Origin: SXIZ01 sp040079795
Lineage (GTDB): Bacteria; Pseudomonadota; Gammaproteobacteria; Methylococcales; Methylomonadaceae
Assembly (NCBI GenBank): GCA_040079795.1
Contig: JBEBJQ010000007.1
Location: forward strand, 26,351 to 90,350
DNA length: 64,000 nt
Direction of reading: 5' to 3'
This document shows, piece after piece, positions 1 through 8,427 of this stretch (position 1 is its first letter; each line of letters opens with the position of its first letter). The notes beneath the pieces are model-generated. The model had not been told where the DNA came from. It did no database searches and saw only the letters and a list, made by a program, of their open reading frames with translations. The position numbers and the translations under genes are program-made.

Positions 1-1182
1 TTGCAACCACCGCAAAATACCCGTGACATACAAAACCAACGGCGCAAAACCAACCAAGCACCACAAAATACGTCCGACAAAACCAAACGCTTCACCGCTA
101 TGCAAAGGTCGTAACAGATTTAAAAATGTTTCTCCAGCAGTAAACTGATTAGGATTTTCAACAGCCAATACTTTTCCACTGTATTGATCTATCCAGACTT
201 TACTGCGAGGTCTTCTATGATTAACTTCTCCTGGTTGCCTTTTCTCAATCACATAAACTCCCTCTTTACTGTCTGGCGTCGATAACCAGAGTAATTGCGC
301 ATTGGGGAAAATTTGATCAGCTATAGCAACCGCTTTTTCAACCGAAATTGGTTCATAGCGTCCAGTAAGTTCAGACTTTTTAGCCATTGTTGGTGTTTTA
401 AATTGTTCTGCTTTGACGCTTGAAAAACAACCGACTAAGGACTTGATGTAATCACCGTACCCAAATGCAAAGCCAGTGAATGCCAAAATCAGCAATATTA
501 TCGAACTATAAAAACCAGTTGTTTTGTGTAAGTCAAAGTTAAATCGTTGAAAACTGGCATTCTGCTTAAATGTTACTGCTTGTTTAAACTTGGCCCATCG
601 AGGCCACCATAGGTAAAGACCTGATAATGCGGAGATTAAAAAAAAGATACCCAGAAAGCTTACAATCTTAAAAGTAACTTCTGCAACATTTGCATTAATC
701 TTGTCCGTAAGCAAATCGACATGAAGATCGTATATCTGGCTCCATAAAGTTTGTCCCCAAAACTGTTCCTTAACTATCTTGCCGGTATAAGGATCAACCA
801 GTATTTCCAGCGGGGCAAAGAACTTAGCAAAACTTTCTTCAGGCTTTGGATATTCAACCCATAGATAGTCGCGGTTATACGCAGGAAAATGCAGGTTCCA
901 TGCCTTTTGTCTTTGTGGATAAGCAGCTTTGACCGTTTGCATAATTTCATTAAGCGGTCGAGGCCGCGCATCATTAACCATTCGCACTTTTGGCAACCAA
1001 AGTTCTTCTAATTCGAAATAAAAGACATTAACCGAGCCAGTAAGGCCTAGAATCACTAAGATAAAACCAATCGTCATCGCTAGGGTTAAATGCACATTTA
1101 GCCAAAGTTCGCGGATTTTTTTTCGCGAAAATATGCGCTTAGAATTACTAGGTTTGAATGGCTGTTGATATTCTTTAAGCAT
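1..1182 (-). CDS. PepSY-domain inner-membrane protein, C-terminus cut by window edge
   Basis: The reading frame is open from an ATG at 1182 to the left edge (394 codons, no stop). The N-terminal segment REL-WLNVHLTLAM leads into a membrane helix, followed by a periplasmic stretch, two further membrane helices around LYLWWPRW and FDLHKTTGFY, and a last one near the edge (LVGFAPLV). This is the PepSY-associated TM family, thought to reduce or process iron-siderophores, or otherwise assist uptake, at the inner membrane. Compared with the paralogue at 14488-15768, only about 20 residues are missing. It lies 59 bp downstream of the receptor at 1242-3779 on the same strand, so the two are probably co-transcribed. 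Confidence 0.85.
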   Translation of the reverse strand, partial: MLKEYQQPFKPSNSKRIFSRKKIRELWLNVHLTLAMTIGFILVILGLTGSVNVFYFELEELWLPKVRMVNDARPRPLNEIMQTVKAAYPQRQKAWNLHFPAYNRDYLWVEYPKPEESFAKFFAPLEILVDPYTGKIVKEQFWGQTLWSQIYDLHVDLLTDKINANVAEVTFKIVSFLGIFFLISALSGLYLWWPRWAKFKQAVTFKQNASFQRFNFDLHKTTGFYSSIILLILAFTGFAFGYGDYIKSLVGCFSSVKAEQFKTPTMAKKSELTGRYEPISVEKAVAIADQIFPNAQLLWLSTPDSKEGVYVIEKRQPGEVNHRRPRSKVWIDQYSGKVLAVENPNQFTAGETFLNLLRPLHSGEAFGFVGRILWCLVGFAPLVLYVTGILRWLQ

Positions 1183-1241
1183 CTGCTTTTTATAGATTAT
1201 TGGTCAGGTTGGCTCGTTAGACTAACCTGACCAGCTTTAAC

Positions 1242-3779
1242 TTAAAACTCCACTTTAACCGAACCCATCGCTGTTAACGGCGCACCGGGATAAATGCCGT
1301 TACGTGCTGCAACATTTGCATCAGGATCGGTAGATTCGTAATAATCCTTATCCAGCAGATTTTTAATATTAAATGAAGTCGTCACACGAGTCGGGCCTAC
1401 TTTTAATTTATAATTCGCGAAGGCATCCATCCGCACAAAACCTGGCATTTGGAAAGAGTTTGCTACATCACCTTCACGCTGTCCTGCCAGTATTCCCCCT
1501 AAGCCAAATGACCAACCTTCTTTCGTTTCGTAACCGTTGAGATCGTATTTCAGCCATAAGCTGCCTGAATGTTCAGGGACATTAGTCATTCTTTTCCCCT
1601 CAAAACCGTTCACTACGCCATCTAAGCTGCGGTTGTCCTTAATAATTCTTGCGTCGGTAAAGGCATAGCTGCTGATTATGCTGAGCTTGTCGGTAAGCTG
1701 GCCAGTTATATCCAACTCGATACCTTGACTACGCTGCTCTCCGATTGCCGCCCTATCTATTGGATTTGGAGTTGTTAAGTCAGGGGTCAGTATGTTGCTC
1801 TTGGTCAAGTGATAGTAGGATAGCGTCGCAGATAAGCGTTGGTCGAAAAAAGCGGTTTTAATGCCTGCTTCAAATTGCTCGCCAATTTGCGGAGCAAAAC
1901 TTCCGCCAGTAGCTGATATGCCGTTATTAGCACCGAATGAAGTCGTCCAATTACCGAATAAGCCAAGTTCTTTGATGGGCTGGTAAAGAATGCCTACGCG
2001 CGGACTGAAGCCCTCATCCTTACGAAAAGAGATTGAACTCGATGGATTGTTAGAATCTGTATCAATTGAACCTGTTTTAGCCCAGTCATAGCGTCCGCCA
2101 CCCATGATGTGTAACTTATCCCACAAGGTAATATGATCTTGAAAATAAGCTCCGTACCACTCAACCTTTGATCTGTTGAGGTTCTCTCCTGGAAAGTTGG
2201 TTGTGTCATATGCCTGTTGAAACAGCGCGGGATTAATGCCATGCCTTGGATTAAATATATCGTAAGCCAAATCTGGATTAGGATTGATAAATTCGCCAAA
2301 GATTGCATAATCCTGAGACTCTTGAAGATAATCAAAACCCACCAAAGTTTGATGTTTTGTAGACCCTATGTCGAAATTTCCGGTTAAATCCAGATTGGTC
2401 TGGTATGTTTCAACATCGGTCACTTGAGCAAAAACACTTCTGTCCAATGTACGCCCGTCTGCTTGAAAACCAATAGGATTTATAAAAGCTTGATCAGCAT
2501 GTTCAAAATTAGTCAGGAATCGGCTGTGTATCGCCCAATCTTTGTTAAATCGATGATTGATTTCAGTTCCGACTGATACCCTTGATTGAATATCAAGCTG
2601 ATCATTTGGATCACTGCTGTAATTACGGCTGATGGGAATTGATGCAGGCCGTTTACCTATGGCAGGAACGCCCAGATCGGCTTGGTAATCCTGATTCATC
2701 GCTTCAATACTCAGTGTCATATCCGTAGAGTCTGTGGGCTTCCAGGTTATAGTAGGTGCAATATTTACCCGATCAGTCGAAATAAAATCTCGAAATGAAT
2801 TGCTGTTTTGGTAGGCTCCAGTAAAGCGATAAAGCAAAGAGCCATCTTGAGTTATAGGGCCGGTAGCGTCCCATTGCGTCCGATACCAATCATACGAGCC
2901 GAATTGCTGCTCCAAAGAATAATAGGGTGTATCCAGCGGCTTCTTGGTGGTGATGTTGATTAATCCCCCAGGCTGAGCGCGACCGTACAGAATGGAGGCA
3001 GGGCCTTTAAGAACTTCTATACTTTGTATATTGGTAGTATCAAATTCGCTTTGTAAAGTTCCTGTGGTGGAGGCAATCAGTCCATTGCGATACGTTTGTT
3101 TGTTTAGAAAACCACGGATAATAAATCCGGTTCCCATCCCCGTAGTAGATTGCGGACGCACGCCACTGACATTTTCCAGTGCGTCTTTAATACGCGAGGA
3201 TTTTTGATCTTCTATTACCCCTCTAGGCACAACCTGAATTGACATAGGCGTGTCAAAAATCGCAGTATTGGTTTTAGTCGCGGCTACAGCATTTGTGGTA
3301 GTGTAGCTTTTGCCATAAGGATCATTCGCACCGTTCCCGTCTTCATTAGCATTATCCACATCAGCCGTCACCGTCATCGCCTTTAACGTAGGCGGTTCCG
3401 CTGATGCTTTTGATGGTGATTTTTCCTGTGGTATAGTCGGCTCGGACTTCGGCGCAGCCGCAATCAAGATAGTGCCGTCTCCAGAAACACTATGTTTCAA
3501 CCCCGTTCCTTGCAGCAGTTTACCCAAAGCTTGATTGGGGGTGAAGTCGCCCTGTATACCGGGGCTTTGTTTCCCGGCAGTCATGGCGGTGTCGTAGACT
3601 AATTGCAGGTCGCTGTTTTCAGCCAGACGATTTAGCGCGGTCGCCAACGATCCCGCAGGTATGGCTATATGCTCGGCGCTAGCGTTGCTGGTGATACCGC
3701 AAAGGGCAGTCAGTAAAATCATGCCGGACGCGTGGTGTTTGATAATGTGTTTGCCGTAAGGCCTTGGTTGCTTGTGCAT
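1242..3779 (-). CDS. TonB-dependent siderophore receptor with STN signalling domain (FpvA/FecA type)
   Basis: An outer-membrane receptor of 845 aa, a normal length for transducing siderophore receptors. A signal peptide (about residues 1-36, ending NASA) is followed by an STN domain (about 40-107), a linker with the TonB-box-like segment LKAMTVTAD, a plug (DTPMSIQVVPRGVI; EVLKGPASILYGRAQPGG) and a 22-strand barrel ending in the aromatic residue of VKVEF. The STN domain implies signalling to a FecR-like anti-sigma factor; fecIR lies just upstream on the same strand (4826-6365), so this is probably the cognate receptor. A good ribosome site (GAGGAG) precedes the ATG. The barrel is closely similar to the receptor at 11746-14139, consistent with duplication. 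The actual ligand cannot be read from sequence. Confidence 0.93.
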   Translation of the reverse strand: MHKQPRPYGKHIIKHHASGMILLTALCGITSNASAEHIAIPAGSLATALNRLAENSDLQLVYDTAMTAGKQSPGIQGDFTPNQALGKLLQGTGLKHSVSGDGTILIAAAPKSEPTIPQEKSPSKASAEPPTLKAMTVTADVDNANEDGNGANDPYGKSYTTTNAVAATKTNTAIFDTPMSIQVVPRGVIEDQKSSRIKDALENVSGVRPQSTTGMGTGFIIRGFLNKQTYRNGLIASTTGTLQSEFDTTNIQSIEVLKGPASILYGRAQPGGLINITTKKPLDTPYYSLEQQFGSYDWYRTQWDATGPITQDGSLLYRFTGAYQNSNSFRDFISTDRVNIAPTITWKPTDSTDMTLSIEAMNQDYQADLGVPAIGKRPASIPISRNYSSDPNDQLDIQSRVSVGTEINHRFNKDWAIHSRFLTNFEHADQAFINPIGFQADGRTLDRSVFAQVTDVETYQTNLDLTGNFDIGSTKHQTLVGFDYLQESQDYAIFGEFINPNPDLAYDIFNPRHGINPALFQQAYDTTNFPGENLNRSKVEWYGAYFQDHITLWDKLHIMGGGRYDWAKTGSIDTDSNNPSSSISFRKDEGFSPRVGILYQPIKELGLFGNWTTSFGANNGISATGGSFAPQIGEQFEAGIKTAFFDQRLSATLSYYHLTKSNILTPDLTTPNPIDRAAIGEQRSQGIELDITGQLTDKLSIISSYAFTDARIIKDNRSLDGVVNGFEGKRMTNVPEHSGSLWLKYDLNGYETKEGWSFGLGGILAGQREGDVANSFQMPGFVRMDAFANYKLKVGPTRVTTSFNIKNLLDKDYYESTDPDANVAARNGIYPGAPLTAMGSVKVEF

Positions 3780-3872
3780 GCAATCTCCTCTGAATATTCT
3801 GTGTTGTTTTTAGGCTGTTCAGAGAAGAAGACGCAGAGGGTGATGAAATGAGGAGGTTGGAATGTAAAAAAA

Positions 3873-3886
3873 TTTGCGGTTATTTG
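3873..3886 (-). promoter_or_regulatory. Candidate shared promoter element upstream of receptor
   Basis: On the minus strand this reads CAAATAACCGCAAA. A copy with one change (CAAATAACCGTAAA) lies upstream of fecI at 6504-6517. The same motif before an ECF sigma gene and its presumed target receptor could be a FecI-type promoter element. This rests on only two sites and is inference. Confidence 0.3.
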
Positions 3887-3921
3887 AAAATACAGCACTC
3901 GCCAACAGTAGCCCATATAAA

Positions 3922-4112
3922 TTAAGGTTCAGCCTGCTTACCACCTATCAGTTTTATTACAGCTGTTCTATACGTCATTCCGGCAGGGATTGCCGGAATC
4001 CAGAAGCCAGGGACGGCAAGGCTCTGGCCACATCCATGTGTCTTGGATACCGGCAGTCCATGCCGGTATGACGACCTATTTTATTAAGTGATAGGTGTTA
4101 AGGTTCAGCCTG
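3922..4112. repeat. MITE-like palindromic element (repeat family A, copy 1) with flanking direct repeats
   Basis: A core of about 101 bp (3973-4073) starts CGTCATTCCGGCA and ends TGCCGGTATGACG, with inner inverted repeats in each half. Around it lie outer inverted repeats CACCTATCA (3942-3950) and TGATAGGTG (4089-4097), and outside those a 15-bp direct repeat TTAAGGTTCAGCCTG (3922-3936 and 4098-4112). The core recurs at 20359-20456 and partly at 30581-30611 and 35598-35660. It encodes no protein and lies between the fecR-linked receptor and the ParDE cassette. Confidence 0.8.
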
Positions 4113-4235
4113 TTTGAAATCCGCAATTTTGAGCGTGTGGCGTATAGTGGGCTATTTTCTGTTCAACAGGTTGGTAGCACGTAGATTCAGTATGGTGTAA
4201 AATCGCACCGTAAATGCACCTAAATGGAGGGTATG

Positions 4236-4487
4236 ATGACACGGCAAAGTATTTCTTTTTCTGCACCTAACGATCAATGGTTGAATAATCTGCTTGAGCG
4301 CGAGGAGTATTCCAGCAAAAGCGAGATTGTAAACGACCTAATAAGAAAGGCGCGGACACAACAAAGCGAGATTGAACTAATACGTGCCAAACTAATTGCG
4401 TCAGAAAAAAGTGGCTTTATTAACCAGACCGTCGAGGAAATCCGAGCAGAGTTCAAGGAAGCGCTACGGCGTAATGGGGAATTATAA
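4236..4487 (+). CDS. parD: ParD-family antitoxin
   Basis: 83 aa from the ATG at 4236; the in-frame ATGs at 4224 and 4233 are less likely because the GGAGG ribosome site (4226-4230) lies between them and this start. The N-terminus (RQSISFSAPNDQWL) is a ribbon-helix-helix DNA-binding segment, followed by SKSEIVNDLIRKA and an acidic C-terminal helix (EEIRAEFKEAL) that would bind the toxin. The toxin start overlaps this gene by 14 bp, the usual coupled arrangement. It is the only plus-strand cassette in a minus-strand island, which suggests later insertion. Confidence 0.85.
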   Translation: MTRQSISFSAPNDQWLNNLLEREEYSSKSEIVNDLIRKARTQQSEIELIRAKLIASEKSGFINQTVEEIRAEFKEALRRNGEL

Positions 4488-4737
4488 AATTACAGAGGCT
4501 ACAAAAGAAGACATTAGACGCATCTACAAACGGGGCATTCGAGAATATGGCGAAGTTCAGGCAGATAAATATTATGGTGCCCTTTTTGATCGTTTTGACC
4601 AGATAGTAGAAAATCCTTATTTATATCAGCCTATTGACTATATACGAGCGGGTTACAGGCGTAGCGTCTGTGGGGTGGATGAAGGCATAGAAATCATTAA
4701 TATTTTGGGGTGGCAAGACATTGACGAAATCCTTTAA
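4474..4737 (+). CDS. parE: ParE-family toxin, possibly missing a core strand
   Basis: 87 aa from the ATG at 4474 inside the end of parD; a longer upstream frame has no ribosome site. The RelE/ParE-fold features are the YKITEATKEDIRRIYKRG start, a middle RFDQIVENPYLY helix, GYRRSVCG, and the end IINILGWQDIDEIL. In family members known to me, RRSVCG is followed by a strand like HSIYYRI before the EI-I-ILGRQD end; here only VDEG separates the two halves. That could make the toxin inactive. ParE toxins poison DNA gyrase; that activity is inferred from family membership only. Confidence 0.78.
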   Translation: MGNYKITEATKEDIRRIYKRGIREYGEVQADKYYGALFDRFDQIVENPYLYQPIDYIRAGYRRSVCGVDEGIEIINILGWQDIDEIL

Positions 4738-4825
4738 CCGGTAAGATGATTTTGCGTCAGCCGCATTGTTAGGGTTTCTACTGTTTTATGCCCGACGGAC
4801 ACACAAGAAAATGCAAAAACCGGCG

Positions 4826-5776
4826 TTACCGGTGCAGCAACACCAAATAGTCGGTAAGCCGTGTGGAATGCAGATGCAGGGATTTTTCCAGGGTATTAAT
4901 CACGGTCATAGGTTGGTCAATATTAAATACCCCGTTTACCCGCCGATCAGCTATGCCAGCATCGGTGATGCGCAATAAACCGTGATGGTAGCGGTTTAAC
5001 TCGCTAATTACTTCGCCCAGCGGTTGGTTTTGGAATACCAGTTTGCCGCGTTGCCAGGCGGTAGCGCTATGCACATCGGCTTTAGTGGGCAAGCTTATTC
5101 CCGTAGCATCGGCATAGCTTAACCGTTGCCCTTCAGAGACTATGGTAGGGCTGCCAGCATTAACCGCAACCGCTACGCTGTGTTCGGTGACAGTTATTTC
5201 TGCGCCTGCTGTCAGATGACGGATATTAAAAGCAGTCCCTAAGGCGGTAGTACTGCCCTGCCCCGCTTGCACGCTAAAAGGCCGCGCCCGGTCAGGGCTA
5301 ACCATAAATAGGGCCTCGCCTTTGAGCAAGTTCAATTGCCGTAAGCTGGGCGTCAGTTTAACGGCTAAGGCACTGTCACTGTTTAAATACACCATTGAGC
5401 CATCCGCCAATGTTATCTGACGGGTTTCACCAATGCCGGTGGTAAAGTCAGCCCGAAATAGAATAGCTAAAGGATTAAACAATAGTAATAACAGGCATGC
5501 AGTAGCTAGAAAACCCACCCCATAGCGCCACTGCCAAAGTGTTTTTTTCTCAGTTGATGGTATTGGCTTTGGTGCAGCAGCAAGTTGTGGTTTAAGCGCA
5601 TCTAACTCGCCCCATAGCTGACAAACCTCCGCAAACGCGGCCCGGTGGGCAGGATGGGCATTTTGCCAGTGCAAAAACGCTGCCCGCTCCTCTCGGCTCA
5701 CATCACCATTATCCAAACGCACCCACCAAGCGGTCGCTTGCTCCTGGATAGTTAACTGGTTTGGGCTAATGTTCAT
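4826..5776 (-). CDS. fecR: FecR-family anti-sigma / signal transducer
   Basis: 316 aa. The N-terminal cytoplasmic domain (ATAWWVRLDNGDVSREE, FLHWQNAHPAHRAAF) binds the sigma factor; a single membrane helix spans about residues 85-107; the periplasmic FecR domain follows (GETRQITLADGSMVYLNSDS). The C-terminal secretin/STN-like end (GVFNIDQPMTVINTLEKSL) receives the signal from the STN domain of a receptor. It is 76 bp downstream of the ECF sigma gene on the same strand. Its likely receptor (1242-3779) is now separated from it by about 1 kb of ParDE and repeat DNA. Confidence 0.9.
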   Translation of the reverse strand: MNISPNQLTIQEQATAWWVRLDNGDVSREERAAFLHWQNAHPAHRAAFAEVCQLWGELDALKPQLAAAPKPIPSTEKKTLWQWRYGVGFLATACLLLLLFNPLAILFRADFTTGIGETRQITLADGSMVYLNSDSALAVKLTPSLRQLNLLKGEALFMVSPDRARPFSVQAGQGSTTALGTAFNIRHLTAGAEITVTEHSVAVAVNAGSPTIVSEGQRLSYADATGISLPTKADVHSATAWQRGKLVFQNQPLGEVISELNRYHHGLLRITDAGIADRRVNGVFNIDQPMTVINTLEKSLHLHSTRLTDYLVLLHR

Positions 5777-5852
5777 GCGCTGAAAAGGCTATTTATTATG
5801 ATTGTGTGGTTCATTATAAGACGCATAGCCTAGCTAAAACAGGACTGTCGCA

Positions 5853-6365
5853 TTAGTCCCTGTCTACTTGTTGCAATACTTGCAAAGCATTGCGTAAATG
5901 CTTTTCTACCATATTGCGGGAAATATTCAGCCGTTCTGCGATTTCGGCATGGCTAAGTTCGTCAACTTTACGCAGGACAAACACTGTACGGCACTTAGGG
6001 GGTAGGCTTTCAACCGCTTGCGCCAAACGGTCCAAGCGTTCACGGGCAAGCAGGATGTGTTCCGGGGTCGTGTCTAAACAGGGCTCATAAGTTTCCGGCA
6101 AATCCTCAGCGCTAGAAACATACTTAGACCGGGTAGCTTGACGACGCTCATAATCAGTCGCCAAATTAGCCGCAATACGGTGCAACAATGCGCGGGGATT
6201 TTCCGCTTGCTGCCAAAGGCCGCTACTTAGAAATCTTTGATAGGTGTCCTGTAAAATATCCGCTGCAATATCAGCACACCCAAAACGTCGAATCAACACC
6301 CCCTTGATTTCTTGCTCATAGGTTTTTATAAGTTGCGCGAAAACGAGGCTTGAAAGTCCACTCAT
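5853..6365 (-). CDS. fecI: FecI-like ECF sigma factor
   Basis: 170 aa from the ATG at 6365. An alternative start at 6425 adds an uncharged 20-residue stretch that does not belong to the family. Region 2 is FAQLIKTYEQEIKG to DILQDTYQRFL; region 4 is a helix-turn-helix, LPPKCRTVFVLRKVDELSHAEIA and ISRNMVEKHLRNAL. In this family the factor directs RNA polymerase to the receptor operon when the FecR-receptor pair signals ligand. No clear Shine-Dalgarno site precedes either start. Confidence 0.88.
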   Translation of the reverse strand: MSGLSSLVFAQLIKTYEQEIKGVLIRRFGCADIAADILQDTYQRFLSSGLWQQAENPRALLHRIAANLATDYERRQATRSKYVSSAEDLPETYEPCLDTTPEHILLARERLDRLAQAVESLPPKCRTVFVLRKVDELSHAEIAERLNISRNMVEKHLRNALQVLQQVDRD

Positions 6366-6503
6366 TGAATAACTGGCTCTGCGTAGCAGGATTAAGTAAA
6401 AACATTGGCTAATTAATAAGCACATTTTATGCCACTACTTAGAAACCCTTTTAAACCGCTATAAAGCAGCTTTAGACAGAGATTTTTTACTGTTAATAAG
6501 GAG

Positions 6504-6517
6504 TTTTACGGTTATTT
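6504..6517 (-). promoter_or_regulatory. Candidate shared promoter element upstream of fecI
   Basis: On the minus strand this reads CAAATAACCGTAAA, matching 13 of 14 positions of the element at 3873-3886 upstream of the receptor. It lies about 140 bp before the fecI start. A FecI-dependent or shared iron-regulated promoter is possible but untested. Confidence 0.3.
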
Positions 6518-6634
6518 GCCCTATTAAATTCAGGTCATTTAACATTGTTTAATAAATGTTTGAGAGCTTTTTAAAGCATAACCCTGACCACCAAGATTTT
6601 AAACCGCTATTTTATACGGTTTGTATCATTAACC

Positions 6635-7375
6635 TTATCTACCAGATTTAGCACGACGCTTTTGAATCCAGCGCATTACCCCGGTCACATAAAGTAACAT
6701 CGGCACTAAACCGGTGACAAAAATAATCATTCGCCCAAGCAGCCCAAATGCCTCACCATTATGCAAGGGATAAAGCCACTGAAGAAAGCCGTCTCCAACC
6801 GAATCAGCTGTTAAGTCATTTTTGTATAAAACTTTTCCACTGTATTGATCAAGCCACAGCGTTCTTCTTGGGCGGGTTCGATTAATTTCTAACGGGGCTC
6901 GCTTAACAACACGGTAGACGCCTTGAGGGTCTTGCGGACAAAATATCCATTTATAAGTGCCATCTGGAAAATACTGGTTTGTAATGGTTGCAACTTGATC
7001 CAGCGTTATAGGCAGTTGCTGATCATTCAGTTCGGAAACGAATTTTCCTGGATCAAGTTTTAAGGGTGAAAATAACTTTACCAGTCCGGTTACATAGGGC
7101 GTAAACACCAGATAAATACCCGAAAACAGCACATATCGAAAAGTAGAAACCAAGGGTTTTATGTACGTCATAGAAGAATCACCATGAACTTTTTTAAGTG
7201 CGGGATTCAATTGTGCGCCAACTTCCGGCCAGAACACCGACAAGCCACCTGCAAAACCGCTCAATACAAAGACTGCGCCAGCAGACAACCCGATATAACG
7301 ATGTATCTGTAGCCAAAATTTACGGCGGGTTTTTAAGTCTGGGAACAAACGAACAGTGTTTTTTTCAGCAATCAA
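6635..7375 (-). pseudogene. PepSY-domain protein with a large internal deletion
   Basis: 246 aa, compared with 426 for the intact paralogue at 14488-15768. The first helix region (KFWLQIHRYIGLSAG) is present, then about 130 residues containing the WWP membrane segment and the long periplasmic loop are absent. The sequence resumes at the FRYVLFSGIYLVF helix and continues normally to the family ending VTGVMRWIQKRRAKS. The only usable start is TTG, within a short ATTG tandem. It follows the receptor fragment at 7455-7847, so receptor plus PepSY form a decayed copy of the module seen elsewhere in the island. Residual function cannot be excluded, because the frame is open. Confidence 0.75.
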
Positions 7376-7454
7376 TCAATCAATTACTCATTTCCGAAAT
7401 GGCAAACCCGCCTTGCAAAGCTATAAAACTGTTTAAAAAAACCTGATAAGGATG

Positions 7455-7847
7455 TTAGACCTCCACCCTAACTGAACCCAAGAAAGTTCGGGGAGCACCC
7501 GGCATAACCTGATGTATAAAAGCGAAGCCGCCATTACTGGCAGACATATATTCCTTATCAAGCAAGTTCTCTACATTGAATTGAAAAGTCACATTAGAAG
7601 GGCCGATTTTATGTTGATATTTCAACATGGCATCTACCCGCGCATAGCCTGGCATATAAAAAGTGTTATCAATATTGCCTGCACGGCGACCGATTTGGCT
7701 GTTTTTAACGCCCATGCACGCCAAATCCAAGGTATCCACATAGGCATCTAACGCCCGCACTGGATTACTTTTGGAAACATACTCGTCAATGCTCGGAGGC
7801 AACAGTGCCGTTTGCAGGCGACTACTACCTAATTTGTATTTTCTCAA
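7455..7847 (-). pseudogene. Chimeric ORF: IS1182-like transposase N-terminus fused to TonB receptor C-terminus
   Basis: The 130-codon frame (TTG start) has two unrelated halves. Residues 1-51 (LLPPSIDEYVSKSNPVRAL, DAYVDTLDLACMGVKNSQ) read as the start of an IS1182/IS5-superfamily transposase. Residues 52-130 (IGRRAGNIDNTFYMPGYA, FNVENLLDKEY, the final SVRVEV) are the last barrel strands of a siderophore receptor. The junction is near 7694. It has no signal peptide, plug or most of a barrel, so it cannot be a working receptor. It most likely arose by insertion of an IS followed by deletion. Confidence 0.8.
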
Positions 7848-8015
7848 AGAGTTCCCCCTTTTTATTCAATTATATAGAGGTACATTATACCAAAATTCTG
7901 GGGTGAATTCTTTCACAGCCTCGCTAGGCAGTCCACCACAAACAGCGCTCCGACGCTTCTTTCGGTATGGAGGTTTGCTGGCTCAGAACCTCTGCCCACT
8001 AAAGAAACAAGAGTA

Positions 8016-8426
8016 CTATTGCTCGACCGTCACAAACGCCATTTTGCTAATCCCCGCATGCTGGACGGTTGCCATCACTTCCGCGACTTTCGCGTACACC
8101 ACACTTTGATCGGCGTATAAATGCACTGCTGTTTCAGGATTTTGCACCAAGGCATCCTTCAATGTGCCTTCAAGTGCGCCCAAATCCGCCAAAGTTTCTT
8201 TGTTAAGGGTTATCTGCCCTTGGGCGTTTATACCCAGTTGCAAGGGCTGGTCTTTAACATCCGGTGTGGTTTCTGCCGTTTCCGGGAGCTTAACCAGCAC
8301 CGATTGGGTCAGTAACGGCGCAGTCACTAACAAGATGATCACTAACACTAACATCACATCCACGAGCGGTGTGACGTTGATTTCGCTCATGGCATCCTGG
8401 TCTTCGCCCTGTGGTTTAAATGCCAT
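8016..8426 (-). CDS. exbD: ExbD biopolymer transport protein
   Basis: 136 aa from the ATG at 8426, which lies one base after the exbB stop; the longer upstream frame overlaps exbB and is not used. A short cytoplasmic N-terminus leads into INVTPLVDVMLVLVIILLV, with Asp23 in the membrane helix at the position of the proton-coupling aspartate. A periplasmic domain follows. With ExbB it forms the proton-driven motor that energises TonB for the receptors in this island. Confidence 0.93.
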   Translation of the reverse strand: MAFKPQGEDQDAMSEINVTPLVDVMLVLVIILLVTAPLLTQSVLVKLPETAETTPDVKDQPLQLGINAQGQITLNKETLADLGALEGTLKDALVQNPETAVHLYADQSVVYAKVAEVMATVQHAGISKMAFVTVEQ

Positions 8427-8427
8427 G

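Noticed and set aside
1994..2335. 113-codon frame within the first receptor gene
   Set aside because: Lies entirely in another frame of an intact receptor; no ribosome site and no recognisable protein.
7365..7380. Tandem ATTG copies at the start of the truncated PepSY gene as a phase-variation tract
   Set aside because: Only about four units, and the upstream ATG frame hits TGA whatever the copy number, so slippage would not switch the gene.
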